DNA of 5,419 nt from Dehalococcoidia bacterium (GTDB lineage: Bacteria; Chloroflexota; Dehalococcoidia; UBA3495): NCBI GenBank assembly GCA_002708395.1, contig PANP01000040.1, positions 9,444 to 14,862 of the forward strand, read 5' to 3'. The notes under the pieces were generated by a model. The model was not told where the DNA came from, searched no databases, and saw only the letters and a list, made by a program, of their open reading frames with translations. The position numbers and the translations under genes were made by a program. Positions 1 to 5,419 of this stretch are shown piece after piece. Positions within the stretch are counted from its first letter, which is position 1; each line of letters begins with the position of its first letter.

Positions 1-1207
1 CGACGCTAACCTTCCCATACAACCCGTCATACCCCGGCTCGACCATCACTTCACCCACCCGTGCCTTCAAGATGTTCCTAGCCAAAGTCTCCCCCGCAAC
101 GGTCACCAAGTCGGCCTCTCCTGCCCACGCCAGAACGTTGAGTTCACTTTCCAGTTCACCGATGATGCGGCTATATTCCCTCTCAACCCACTTGCTGGCC
201 GGACCGAGACCCATCGTTTCCGCAATGACTTCGATCAAAGGCACCAAACGGATAAAAGGCGGAAAGCCTTCTTGGTTCTGCACGAAGCCACCAGCGTCCC
301 GATGAGAGGATTCTTCGCCATCCGAAAGCCCACTGATGCGGTGCAGCACGCCCAGCGTGAGAGGCCGGTTGCAAACTGGGCACCGTTGGCCGATACGAGC
401 AGTATCCTCCGGTGAGTGGCTGACGCCGCACTTTCGGTGCCCGCTGTGGTGGTACTTGCCTTCTTCGGGGTAGAACTCCACCGAGTAGGCTACCCGGCGA
501 TGTCTCAAGGCATCCGCCAATTCCCCGTAGCCCAAGTCCCCATCAAATACCGTAAGTTCCCGCCCCAACTTTGGGGCTGAGTGGGCGTCGGAGAAAGAGA
601 CGATGGATCTGTCGCCCAGCCCTTGGATGTTCCAGTTCATGGCCGGGTCGCTGGATAATCCGGTCTCGATGGCGTGGATCTGGGGCGCCATGTCCAGAAA
701 GCACTCTTCCAGGTGGTCGAAGCCTGACTTGGAGCCGAACAGGCCGAACCAGGGCGTCCACACGTGGGCCGGGATGACCATGCACTGGGGGTCTATGTCC
801 AATGCCAGAGCGGTCAGGTCCCTGGCTGACATACGCAGGGTTGGCCGTCCATCTGATTCCAACTTAGCCCCTGCATCGGAAAAAGCGGCTCGGAGCCTGT
901 CCACGGTGGCGAAGCCGGGAGCGAAGAGCAACATATGTACTCTCCGGCTTCTTCCGCCCTGTTTGTACACGCAGCTGACCTCGGTCCCGAGAACGAAACT
1001 GACGCCGCCGAACCGATACAATCCCGGGGATACCGGGACAAGTTTATCTTCTAACTCCCGCCGCCAAACAGGGTGGGTGAAATCGGCGCTGGATAGCAGG
1101 TCGATGCCCTTAACCCGCGCCCAAGCGGCCAGCCTCTCCAAGGTTATATTCTTGCTGGTGGCGTAGGCATAGCGGGAGTGTAGGTGAAGGTCGGCGGTAT
1201 AGGACAT
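1..1207 (-). CDS. Endonuclease Q family PHP-domain DNA repair nuclease (3' end cut by window edge)
   Basis: The 402 visible codons match the EndoQ/TIGR00375 family, often annotated as 'PHP domain' or 'UvrD-related' protein. Characterised EndoQ enzymes nick DNA 5' of deaminated bases (uracil, hypoxanthine) and abasic sites, giving an alternative to glycosylase-initiated repair. Visible metal-site motifs of the N-terminal PHP domain are DLHLHS (residues 6-11), GTE (74-76), H91, PAHVW (146-150) and SFSDAHS (204-210). A zinc-binding segment follows: GKYHHSGHRKC (250-260) and CPVC (276-279), then LTLGVLHRI (283-291). The C-terminal part contains PPFIRLVPL (316-324) and ends in the EPGYDGLYG stretch (390-398) near the family's usual end, so perhaps 10-25 residues are missing. 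The start is fixed by the PHP motif lying six residues in and by an in-frame TAG four codons upstream. No clear Shine-Dalgarno precedes it. It is divergent from groEL. The family assignment is firm; substrate specificity is inferred. Confidence 0.9.
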   Translation of the reverse strand, partial: MSYTADLHLHSRYAYATSKNITLERLAAWARVKGIDLLSSADFTHPVWRRELEDKLVPVSPGLYRFGGVSFVLGTEVSCVYKQGGRSRRVHMLLFAPGFATVDRLRAAFSDAGAKLESDGRPTLRMSARDLTALALDIDPQCMVIPAHVWTPWFGLFGSKSGFDHLEECFLDMAPQIHAIETGLSSDPAMNWNIQGLGDRSIVSFSDAHSAPKLGRELTVFDGDLGYGELADALRHRRVAYSVEFYPEEGKYHHSGHRKCGVSHSPEDTARIGQRCPVCNRPLTLGVLHRISGLSDGEESSHRDAGGFVQNQEGFPPFIRLVPLIEVIAETMGLGPASKWVEREYSRIIGELESELNVLAWAGEADLVTVAGETLARNILKARVGEVMVEPGYDGLYGKVSV

Positions 1208-1330
1208 CCGCGCAGTCTAGCACAGCGGCTTAGCGGCTTAATAGTGGTAATGTTAAGGCGATGGTTCTACTTATACCTAACTAGAGAACGCATTTCCTTG
1301 GCCCCGCAGACGCTTCGGTCCCGCCGTATC

Positions 1331-1359
1331 TTGACCCGTGGGGCTGCCTGACTTATCAT
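1331..1359 (+). promoter_or_regulatory. Predicted sigma70-type promoter of groEL
   Basis: A -35 box TTGACC (1331-1336) lies exactly 17 bp from a -10 box TATCAT (1354-1359). Each differs from consensus at one position. The predicted transcription start is near 1366, giving a leader of about 110 nt before the groEL ATG. The call rests on match and spacing only. Confidence 0.7.
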
Positions 1360-1380
1360 TCTGACCGATAATAGTGCTAA
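1353..1380 (+). promoter_or_regulatory. Degenerate CIRCE-like inverted repeat (candidate HrcA operator)
   Basis: The left arm TTATCATTC (1353-1361) matches the CIRCE half-site TTAGCACTC at 7 of 9 positions. The right arm TAGTGCTAA (1372-1380) matches GAGTGCTAA at 8 of 9. The spacer is 10 nt where classical CIRCE has 9, which lowers confidence. The element overlaps the -10 box and predicted start of the groEL promoter, where HrcA operators act. An alternative symmetry, TTATC-N9-GATAA (1353-1371), shares the left arm. HrcA control is inferred from location and half-site similarity. Confidence 0.5.
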
Positions 1381-1459
1381 CATAGGGTGACTAGAAATCC
1401 TGCCACCCCATCACATCCCAAGCAGCAATAATGGGGCCGGCCAACATCCGCCAAACCGT

Positions 1460-1466
1460 AGGAGGT
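1460..1466 (+). promoter_or_regulatory. Ribosome binding site deciding the groEL start
   Basis: AGGAGGT lies 9 nt upstream of the ATG at 1476. It selects that ATG over the in-frame ATG at 1431, which has no Shine-Dalgarno and would add 15 residues absent from GroEL proteins. Confidence 0.9.
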
Positions 1467-1475
1467 CTTAATAAG

Positions 1476-3113
1476 ATGCCCCCCAAGCATATAATTCGCG
1501 ACGCAGAGGCCCAGAAGGCCTTATTACATGGAATACAGGCGATAGCCGATGCGGTCAGCCTAACCCTTGGCCCCAAGGGACAGAACGTGATTCTGGAGAA
1601 AAAATGGGGCGCACCGGTAATCACCAATGACGGCGTATCGATCGCCAAAGAGATCGACCTGCCCGAATCTTTTGAGAACATGGGCGCTCAACTAATCAAA
1701 GAAGCCGCAGCCAAAACCAATGAGTCTGCGGGTGACGGCACCACCACGGCCACCATCCTGGCTCATCTGATGGTCCGAGAAGGAATGCGGCTAGTGGCCG
1801 CCGGCGTCGACCCCATGGCCCTCAAGAGGGGTATCGACAAGTGCGTAAAGGCCATCGTCGCCGAGCTGGAAAACCTGGCGACTCCGGTGAACACCCGCGA
1901 ACAAACCGCCCAAGTCGCTTCTATCTCCGCCAACGATAGCGAGATTGGCGAGATGATGGCCGACGTTATGGAACATGTGGGTCGGGACGGCGTCATCACC
2001 GTGGAAGAGAGCAAAGGCGTGGAGTCGGAAACCGAGTACGTGGACGGCATGAACTTCGACCGCGGCTACATCAGCCCCTACTTCGTTACCAACCCGGAAA
2101 AGATGGAAGCCGTTATCGAAGATCCCTACATTTTGATTACGGACAAGAAGATCTCGTCGGTGGCCGACTTGGTCCCCATCTTGGAGAAGAACCTCCAGGT
2201 ATCCAAGAACCTGGTAATCATCGGGGAAGATGTGGACAGCGAGGCCCTGTCGGTCTTGGTAGTTAACAAGATGCGCGGCACCATCAATTGTTTGGCGTTA
2301 AAAGCTCCCGGCTTCGGCGACCGTCGCAAGGCCATGCTGGAAGACATCGCCATCCTCACCGGCGGAACGGTCATATCCGAGGAGCAGGGCCGTAAGCTGG
2401 AAAACACTGAAACGGTGGACCTTGGCCAGGCCCGAAGAATCGTCTCGACCAAAGACAAGACGACCATCATCGAAGGCAAGGGCGATAAGACTATGATTAC
2501 CGCCCGAGTCGACCAGATTCAGGTCCAGATGGAAGATACAACTTCCGAGTATGACAAGGAAAAATTGCAGGAACGTATGGCTAAGCTTGCCGGTGGCGTC
2601 GCCGTCATCAAGGTTGGCGGGGCCACTGAACCGGAGCTGAAAGAGCGAAAGCAGCGGGTAGAGGACGCTCTTTCCGCAACTAGGGCGGCCGTGGACGAAG
2701 GCATCGTGCCCGGCGGTGGAGTGGCCTACGTCCGGGTGCTGCAGGTTCTGGACAACGTCAATCTAGAAAGGGACGAGGCCAATGCGGTAACCATTCTCAA
2801 AACCGCTTTGGAGGAACCCCTCCGGATAATCGCCTCCAACTCCGGCCAAGAAGGCCCAGTCGTCCTGAATGAGATTCGGAAGAACGACTCCCCCAACTAC
2901 GGATTCGACGCCGCCAACATCGAGTACGGCGACCTTCTGGAGAAGGGCATCATCGACCCCTCCAAGGTGGCCCGGATCGCGTTGGAGAACGCCGCCAGCG
3001 TAGCGGGCATGATATTGACCACCCAATCCCTCATCACCGAGGAGAAGCAGGATGCGGCAGCGCATGGCGGTCACGACCACGGTCACGACCACGGCGCCGG
3101 CGGCATGTTCTAG
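1476..3113 (+). CDS. groEL: Chaperonin GroEL (60 kDa, Hsp60) with His-rich C-terminal tail
   Basis: This encodes a 545-residue cytoplasmic group I chaperonin that folds proteins in an ATP-driven double heptameric ring, normally with the GroES lid. The full family architecture is present. Equatorial motifs at the N-terminus are LGPKG (31-35), NDGVSIAKE (51-59, D52) and GDGTTT (86-91, D87). The apical domain spans roughly 191-374. The intermediate-domain catalytic Asp is D397 in RVEDAL, followed by VPGGGVAY (411-418). The C-terminal equatorial segment carries IIDPSKVAR (492-500). Length and numbering are nearly the same as E. coli GroEL (548 aa). The usual GGM-repeat tail is reduced to one GGM and preceded by a His/Asp stretch (530-540). 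No groES lies upstream. A promoter, a CIRCE-like element and a terminator flank the gene, so it is probably transcribed alone and heat-inducible. Confidence 0.98.
   Translation: MPPKHIIRDAEAQKALLHGIQAIADAVSLTLGPKGQNVILEKKWGAPVITNDGVSIAKEIDLPESFENMGAQLIKEAAAKTNESAGDGTTTATILAHLMVREGMRLVAAGVDPMALKRGIDKCVKAIVAELENLATPVNTREQTAQVASISANDSEIGEMMADVMEHVGRDGVITVEESKGVESETEYVDGMNFDRGYISPYFVTNPEKMEAVIEDPYILITDKKISSVADLVPILEKNLQVSKNLVIIGEDVDSEALSVLVVNKMRGTINCLALKAPGFGDRRKAMLEDIAILTGGTVISEEQGRKLENTETVDLGQARRIVSTKDKTTIIEGKGDKTMITARVDQIQVQMEDTTSEYDKEKLQERMAKLAGGVAVIKVGGATEPELKERKQRVEDALSATRAAVDEGIVPGGGVAYVRVLQVLDNVNLERDEANAVTILKTALEEPLRIIASNSGQEGPVVLNEIRKNDSPNYGFDAANIEYGDLLEKGIIDPSKVARIALENAASVAGMILTTQSLITEEKQDAAAHGGHDHGHDHGAGGMF
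3069..3092 (+). repeat. Perfect 12-bp tandem duplication encoding the GroEL His-rich tail
   Basis: GGTCACGACCAC occurs twice in direct tandem (3069-3080 and 3081-3092), in frame. It yields GHDH twice and the tail [10 protein letters not shown]. The two copies are identical at the DNA level, which suggests a recent duplication or slippage event. Confidence 0.9.
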
Positions 3114-3142
3114 AAAGCCGTCCTAACTAGACCAGCAAAAGC

Positions 3143-3180
3143 ATCAGGCCCCGGCTAACGCCGGGGCCTGATTTGATTTC
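3143..3180 (+). terminator. Rho-independent terminator of groEL, probably bidirectional
   Basis: A perfect 13-bp GC-rich stem is formed by ATCAGGCCCCGGC (3143-3155) and its complement (3160-3172), closed by a TAAC loop. It is followed by a T-rich stretch, TTGATTT. It starts 30 bp after the groEL stop. On the minus strand the hairpin is followed by GCTTTTGC, so it can also serve the hydrolase gene that converges on it and ends at 3210. Confidence 0.9.
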
Positions 3181-3209
3181 AGCCATTGATGGAATACCTG
3201 GAGTACCGG

Positions 3210-3968
3210 TCAGGCATATTCCAACAGGATGTCAGCCAACTCTCTAGGTTGTTGCAGCATCGCCTGATGGCAGGCTTCTAGCTCAACCACGTCAACCCCC
3301 GGCACCCGTTCCGCCATACGCCGCTGCGTGTCCGGCGGTAGAATCTTGTCTTGAGTCAGAACCACGTAGGTCACGGGGCTAGTAGGTTCCGGTTGGTCCA
3401 GAACAACCTTCGTCTTTAGCACCCGCTTGGGCATCGGTCCGAAGCGGCCTACCGAATGAACAACTTCCATGTGGTCCATGCCGTTGCATAGGTAGTTGTA
3501 AATCACCGTGCGAGGCAGCCTCAAGCCCTTGCCAGAAAAAGTGCTCAAGACCGACAATAGACGATAACTCACTCTAGATTTCTGTGGGAGCACACTGAGC
3601 ATGTTTCGTTGGTATAGGGGCACCATGCCAGCCACCAAGACTATTCGATTGGGAGGCGTAGGTAACTCACCAGCAGCTTGAAGCACCAGACTGGCGGAGA
3701 AGCCGTGCCCCACTAGCACCAAGTCCTTTAACTCGCGGCGCTCCACTGCCCGTGTAATGGCGTGAACACATTCTTCCAGCCTGACGTCGGTGGTATCACC
3801 GTTGGCATCCGCCCCATGGCCTGGGAGGTCCAAGGTAAATACCCGGTTCGCCTCATGCTGAGAGTAGAGCCGGGGTGGATGCTCCACCGGCGCTGTCAGA
3901 TATCCCCAAACCTGCCCCCAACTCCAAGCTCCCTGCCCGGCGCCGTGGACCAAAAGATAGTCTGTCAT
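3210..3968 (-). CDS. Alpha/beta-fold hydrolase family protein lacking the nucleophilic serine
   Basis: This 252-residue protein has the alpha/beta-hydrolase layout and most resembles the small methylesterase/hydroxynitrile-lyase-like branch. It shows an N-terminal strand, the oxyanion-hole motif HGAGQGAW (8-15), DLPGHG (47-52), a nucleophile elbow, a helical cap (about 115-185), an acid-bearing strand LTQDK with D207, and the His motif EACHQAMLQQP with H234. The elbow reads GHGFSA (87-92) where active members have GHSxGG, so Gly89 occupies the nucleophile position. Asp and His of the triad are kept. No signal peptide or membrane segment is seen, so it is probably cytosolic. The start is forced: an in-frame TAA lies four codons upstream with no other start between, and the first beta-strand begins at residue 3. 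It lies 65 bp downstream of selA on the same strand. Substrate is unknown, and it may be non-hydrolytic. Confidence 0.85.
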   Translation of the reverse strand: MTDYLLVHGAGQGAWSWGQVWGYLTAPVEHPPRLYSQHEANRVFTLDLPGHGADANGDTTDVRLEECVHAITRAVERRELKDLVLVGHGFSASLVLQAAGELPTPPNRIVLVAGMVPLYQRNMLSVLPQKSRVSYRLLSVLSTFSGKGLRLPRTVIYNYLCNGMDHMEVVHSVGRFGPMPKRVLKTKVVLDQPEPTSPVTYVVLTQDKILPPDTQRRMAERVPGVDVVELEACHQAMLQQPRELADILLEYA

Positions 3969-3976
3969 ATCCTCAT
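3965..3976 (-). other. Three-codon leader frame overlapping the hydrolase start
   Basis: An ATG at 3976-3974 opens the frame M-R-I-stop. Its TGA overlaps the hydrolase ATG in the arrangement ATGA. GGAGG at 3993-3989 lies 12 nt before this mini-start, whereas the hydrolase ATG itself has only GAGG at a 2-nt distance, which is too close. Ribosomes could initiate on the leader and re-initiate on the hydrolase. This is inference; 12 bp can arise by chance. Confidence 0.35.
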
Positions 3977-4033
3977 CTTACCGGGAAACCTCCAGGCCAG
4001 CCATCTAGATAATCGCTTCATCCCCATATCCAA

Positions 4034-5398
4034 TTAGGGCGAAATGGCATCCCGCAGCGCCGTCAGGAGGGAATCCTCTTCCTCCGGCAATACGGTCCGC
4101 GGGTCCAGAATCACCCGGTCGTCTTCGATGCGGGCAATCACCGGGGGCTTCGCTTCCCGCAGATTTCGCATCACCGCCTCGGGACCTCCAGCGCTCCCCT
4201 CGCAGGAAAGGGCCAGCACCCAAGTTGGGAGAGTCTCACCGGGAAGACTGCCTCCGCCGACGGCGGATTTGCTGGAAATCACTTCCCCGGGAAGGGCAAG
4301 TTGGGACTTCCACCGCTCGACCCGGTCTTTGATTTCCTGCTCGCCTGCGGAAATCATCCTCCATATAGGAATTTCCGACTCGGCTTCTTGCTTGAGGTAA
4401 TGCAACAACGTTGCAGTCAACCCTGCCAGGCTCATCTTGTCGATCCTGATGGCTCGGGCCAGGGGGTGTCTTTCCAAGCGCCTAACCAGTTCTGAGGTGC
4501 CAACGACCATGCCGGACTGGGGACCACCCAGGAGCTTATCGCCGGAGAAGAAGACCAGTCCCACGCCAGCGGCAATGCTTTCTTGGGGCGTTGGTTCGTG
4601 AGCAAGTCCATAAGCCTCGGTGGGCAACAGCGCACCGCTGCCCACATCGTGCAGCACCGGGATGCCTTTTTCCTTGGATAGGGCCACCAACTCGCTGGGT
4701 TCAACCTCGGAGGTGAACCCTTCCACCCGAAAGTTACTGGTATGTACCTTCAACAGGGCCGCCGTATTTTCGGTGATGGCGTCTTCGTAGTCTCGGAGAT
4801 AGGTGCGGTTGGTCGTTCCCACATCAATCAGCTTAGCCCCGCTTTGTTTGAGAACGTCCGGTATCCGGAATCCTCCTCCAATCTCCACGGCCTCGGCCCT
4901 GGAAACGATGACCTCTTTGCCTACCGACAAAGCAGACAAACCTAACAGGATGGCGGAAGCGTTGTTGTTCACCGCCAACGCCCCCTCGGCTCCGGTGACC
5001 TGCTGCAACAAAGACTGGAGGTGCGCCTGCCGGGAGCCCCGGCGGCCGGTGCTTAGATCCATCTCAAGATCGGTATAGCCCCTAGCGGCCTGAGTCATGG
5101 CTTCGATGGCCGCCGGACTCAACGGGGCCCGGCCCAGGTTCGTGTGAATGATTACCCCGGTGGCATTAATCACCTGGCGTGGAGCCGGTTCGGTCATTGA
5201 CCGAAGCTCGCCGCTAACACCGTCAGCAACATCACCGGCAGAGGGAGCTGTGCCGCCATCCCTTATCTTCTGACGGGCACGGTCCAGTTGACGCCGCACC
5301 AGGTCCACCACCCAATCGCGGGGATAGGCTTCGGTCAGCGCGGCCATACCGTCACTGGCCATCACCCGGTCCACGCTGGGCAGGTCACGAAACTGCAT
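4034..5398 (-). CDS. selA: L-seryl-tRNA(Sec) selenium transferase SelA
   Basis: SelA is a PLP-dependent cytoplasmic enzyme that converts seryl-tRNA(Sec) to selenocysteinyl-tRNA(Sec) using selenophosphate, the last step of bacterial selenocysteine formation. The 454-residue length is close to E. coli SelA (463). The N-terminal SelA-type domain begins FRDLPSVDRVM (3-13). The fold-type I core has INATGVIIHTNLGR (77-90), NNNASA (144-149), HDVGSG (250-255) and the PLP lysine K288 in FSGDKLLGGPQSG (284-296). After it comes the family stretch RAIRIDKMSLAGLTATL (315-331). The N-terminal domain and full length argue against the shorter SelA-like PLP enzymes of other function. The ATG is supported by AAGGAG 9 nt upstream. 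No selB, selD or selC is visible; the downstream neighbour is the hydrolase. All catalytic landmarks appear intact. Confidence 0.96.
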   Translation of the reverse strand: MQFRDLPSVDRVMASDGMAALTEAYPRDWVVDLVRRQLDRARQKIRDGGTAPSAGDVADGVSGELRSMTEPAPRQVINATGVIIHTNLGRAPLSPAAIEAMTQAARGYTDLEMDLSTGRRGSRQAHLQSLLQQVTGAEGALAVNNNASAILLGLSALSVGKEVIVSRAEAVEIGGGFRIPDVLKQSGAKLIDVGTTNRTYLRDYEDAITENTAALLKVHTSNFRVEGFTSEVEPSELVALSKEKGIPVLHDVGSGALLPTEAYGLAHEPTPQESIAAGVGLVFFSGDKLLGGPQSGMVVGTSELVRRLERHPLARAIRIDKMSLAGLTATLLHYLKQEAESEIPIWRMISAGEQEIKDRVERWKSQLALPGEVISSKSAVGGGSLPGETLPTWVLALSCEGSAGGPEAVMRNLREAKPPVIARIEDDRVILDPRTVLPEEEDSLLTALRDAISP

Positions 5399-5407
5399 CT
5401 ATTCAAA

Positions 5408-5413
5408 CTCCTT
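5408..5413 (-). promoter_or_regulatory. Ribosome binding site of selA
   Basis: AAGGAG on the minus strand, 9 nt before the selA ATG, fixes the start. A TAG directly abuts the ATG and could be the stop of an upstream gene outside the window, but only about six codons of that frame are visible. Confidence 0.85.
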
Positions 5414-5419
5414 GCGGTG

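Larger units (their letters stand above)
1208..1475. other. Divergent intergenic region between the EndoQ gene and groEL
   Basis: This 268-bp gap holds the groEL promoter, the CIRCE-like repeat and the groEL ribosome binding site, annotated separately. I see no coding frame and in particular no groES (about 95 codons), which could not fit with the regulatory signals. The EndoQ side (about 1208-1300) has a short tandem repeat, AGCGGCTT twice at 1224-1239. On the minus strand there is a TATAAG hexamer that could be a -10 box, but no convincing -35 partner. The EndoQ promoter is therefore not assigned. Confidence 0.7.

Noticed and set aside
603..1166. A 187-codon open frame on the plus strand opposite the EndoQ gene.
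   Set aside because: It is fully antisense to a gene with clear family motifs, has no recognisable domain and no proper start signals. It is a codon-bias shadow.
1224..1239. The AGCGGCTT tandem repeat near the EndoQ start as an operator.
   Set aside because: It has only two short units, no symmetry and no clear promoter to act on, so chance is likely.
1431..1475. An upstream in-frame ATG extending GroEL by 15 residues.
   Set aside because: It has no Shine-Dalgarno, and the strong AGGAGGT before 1476 together with the normal GroEL N-terminus favours the later start.
3160..3212. The hydrolase TGA stop as a possible selenocysteine codon, since selA is adjacent and the frame stays open for over 20 codons to a TGA in the terminator hairpin.
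   Set aside because: The protein already ends at the family's normal C-terminus. The extension runs into the terminator stem and has no Sec-typical motif. The hairpin potential just after the TGA is weak, not a convincing bacterial SECIS.
4044..4400. A 118-codon plus-strand frame opposite the end of selA, and similar antisense frames within groEL and selA.
   Set aside because: All overlap well-supported genes and show low-complexity translations without family features.

Overview
The window comes from a moderately GC-rich bacterial chromosome. It carries two complete minus-strand genes, one complete plus-strand gene and one minus-strand gene cut by the left edge. The GroEL is clearly bacterial, and the presence of SelA means the organism probably decodes UGA as selenocysteine. 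An EndoQ-type repair nuclease beside GroEL and SelA would fit a Chloroflexota (Dehalococcoidia/SAR202-like) or related lineage. That placement rests on general resemblance only and is of low to moderate confidence.

Layout from left to right. (1) Positions 1-1207, minus strand: a PHP-domain endonuclease Q (TIGR00375-type) gene, lacking only its last residues. (2) Positions 1208-1475: a divergent intergenic region with a good sigma70-type promoter for groEL. A degenerate CIRCE-like inverted repeat overlaps its -10 box and predicted transcription start. (3) Positions 1476-3113, plus strand: groEL, with no groES directly upstream and a His/Asp-rich tail made by a perfect 12-bp tandem duplication. 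(4) Positions 3143-3180: a strong 13-bp-stem terminator between convergent genes. (5) Positions 3210-3968, minus strand: an alpha/beta hydrolase whose nucleophile position is Gly instead of Ser. (6) Positions 4034-5398, minus strand: selA, encoding L-seryl-tRNA(Sec) selenium transferase, complete, with its Shine-Dalgarno at the right edge.

How the genes work together. selA and the hydrolase are co-directional with a 65-bp gap and may be co-transcribed. The hydrolase start overlaps the stop of a three-codon leader frame. groEL looks like a stand-alone, heat-shock-controlled transcription unit. EndoQ acts in repair of deaminated DNA and faces away from groEL. No functional link between the three units is evident. 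I see no mobile element, CRISPR array or RNA gene, and nothing that amounts to a wholly new system. The points worth a second look are the orphan His-tailed GroEL with its CIRCE-like operator, the serine-less hydrolase beside selA, and a bacterial EndoQ.
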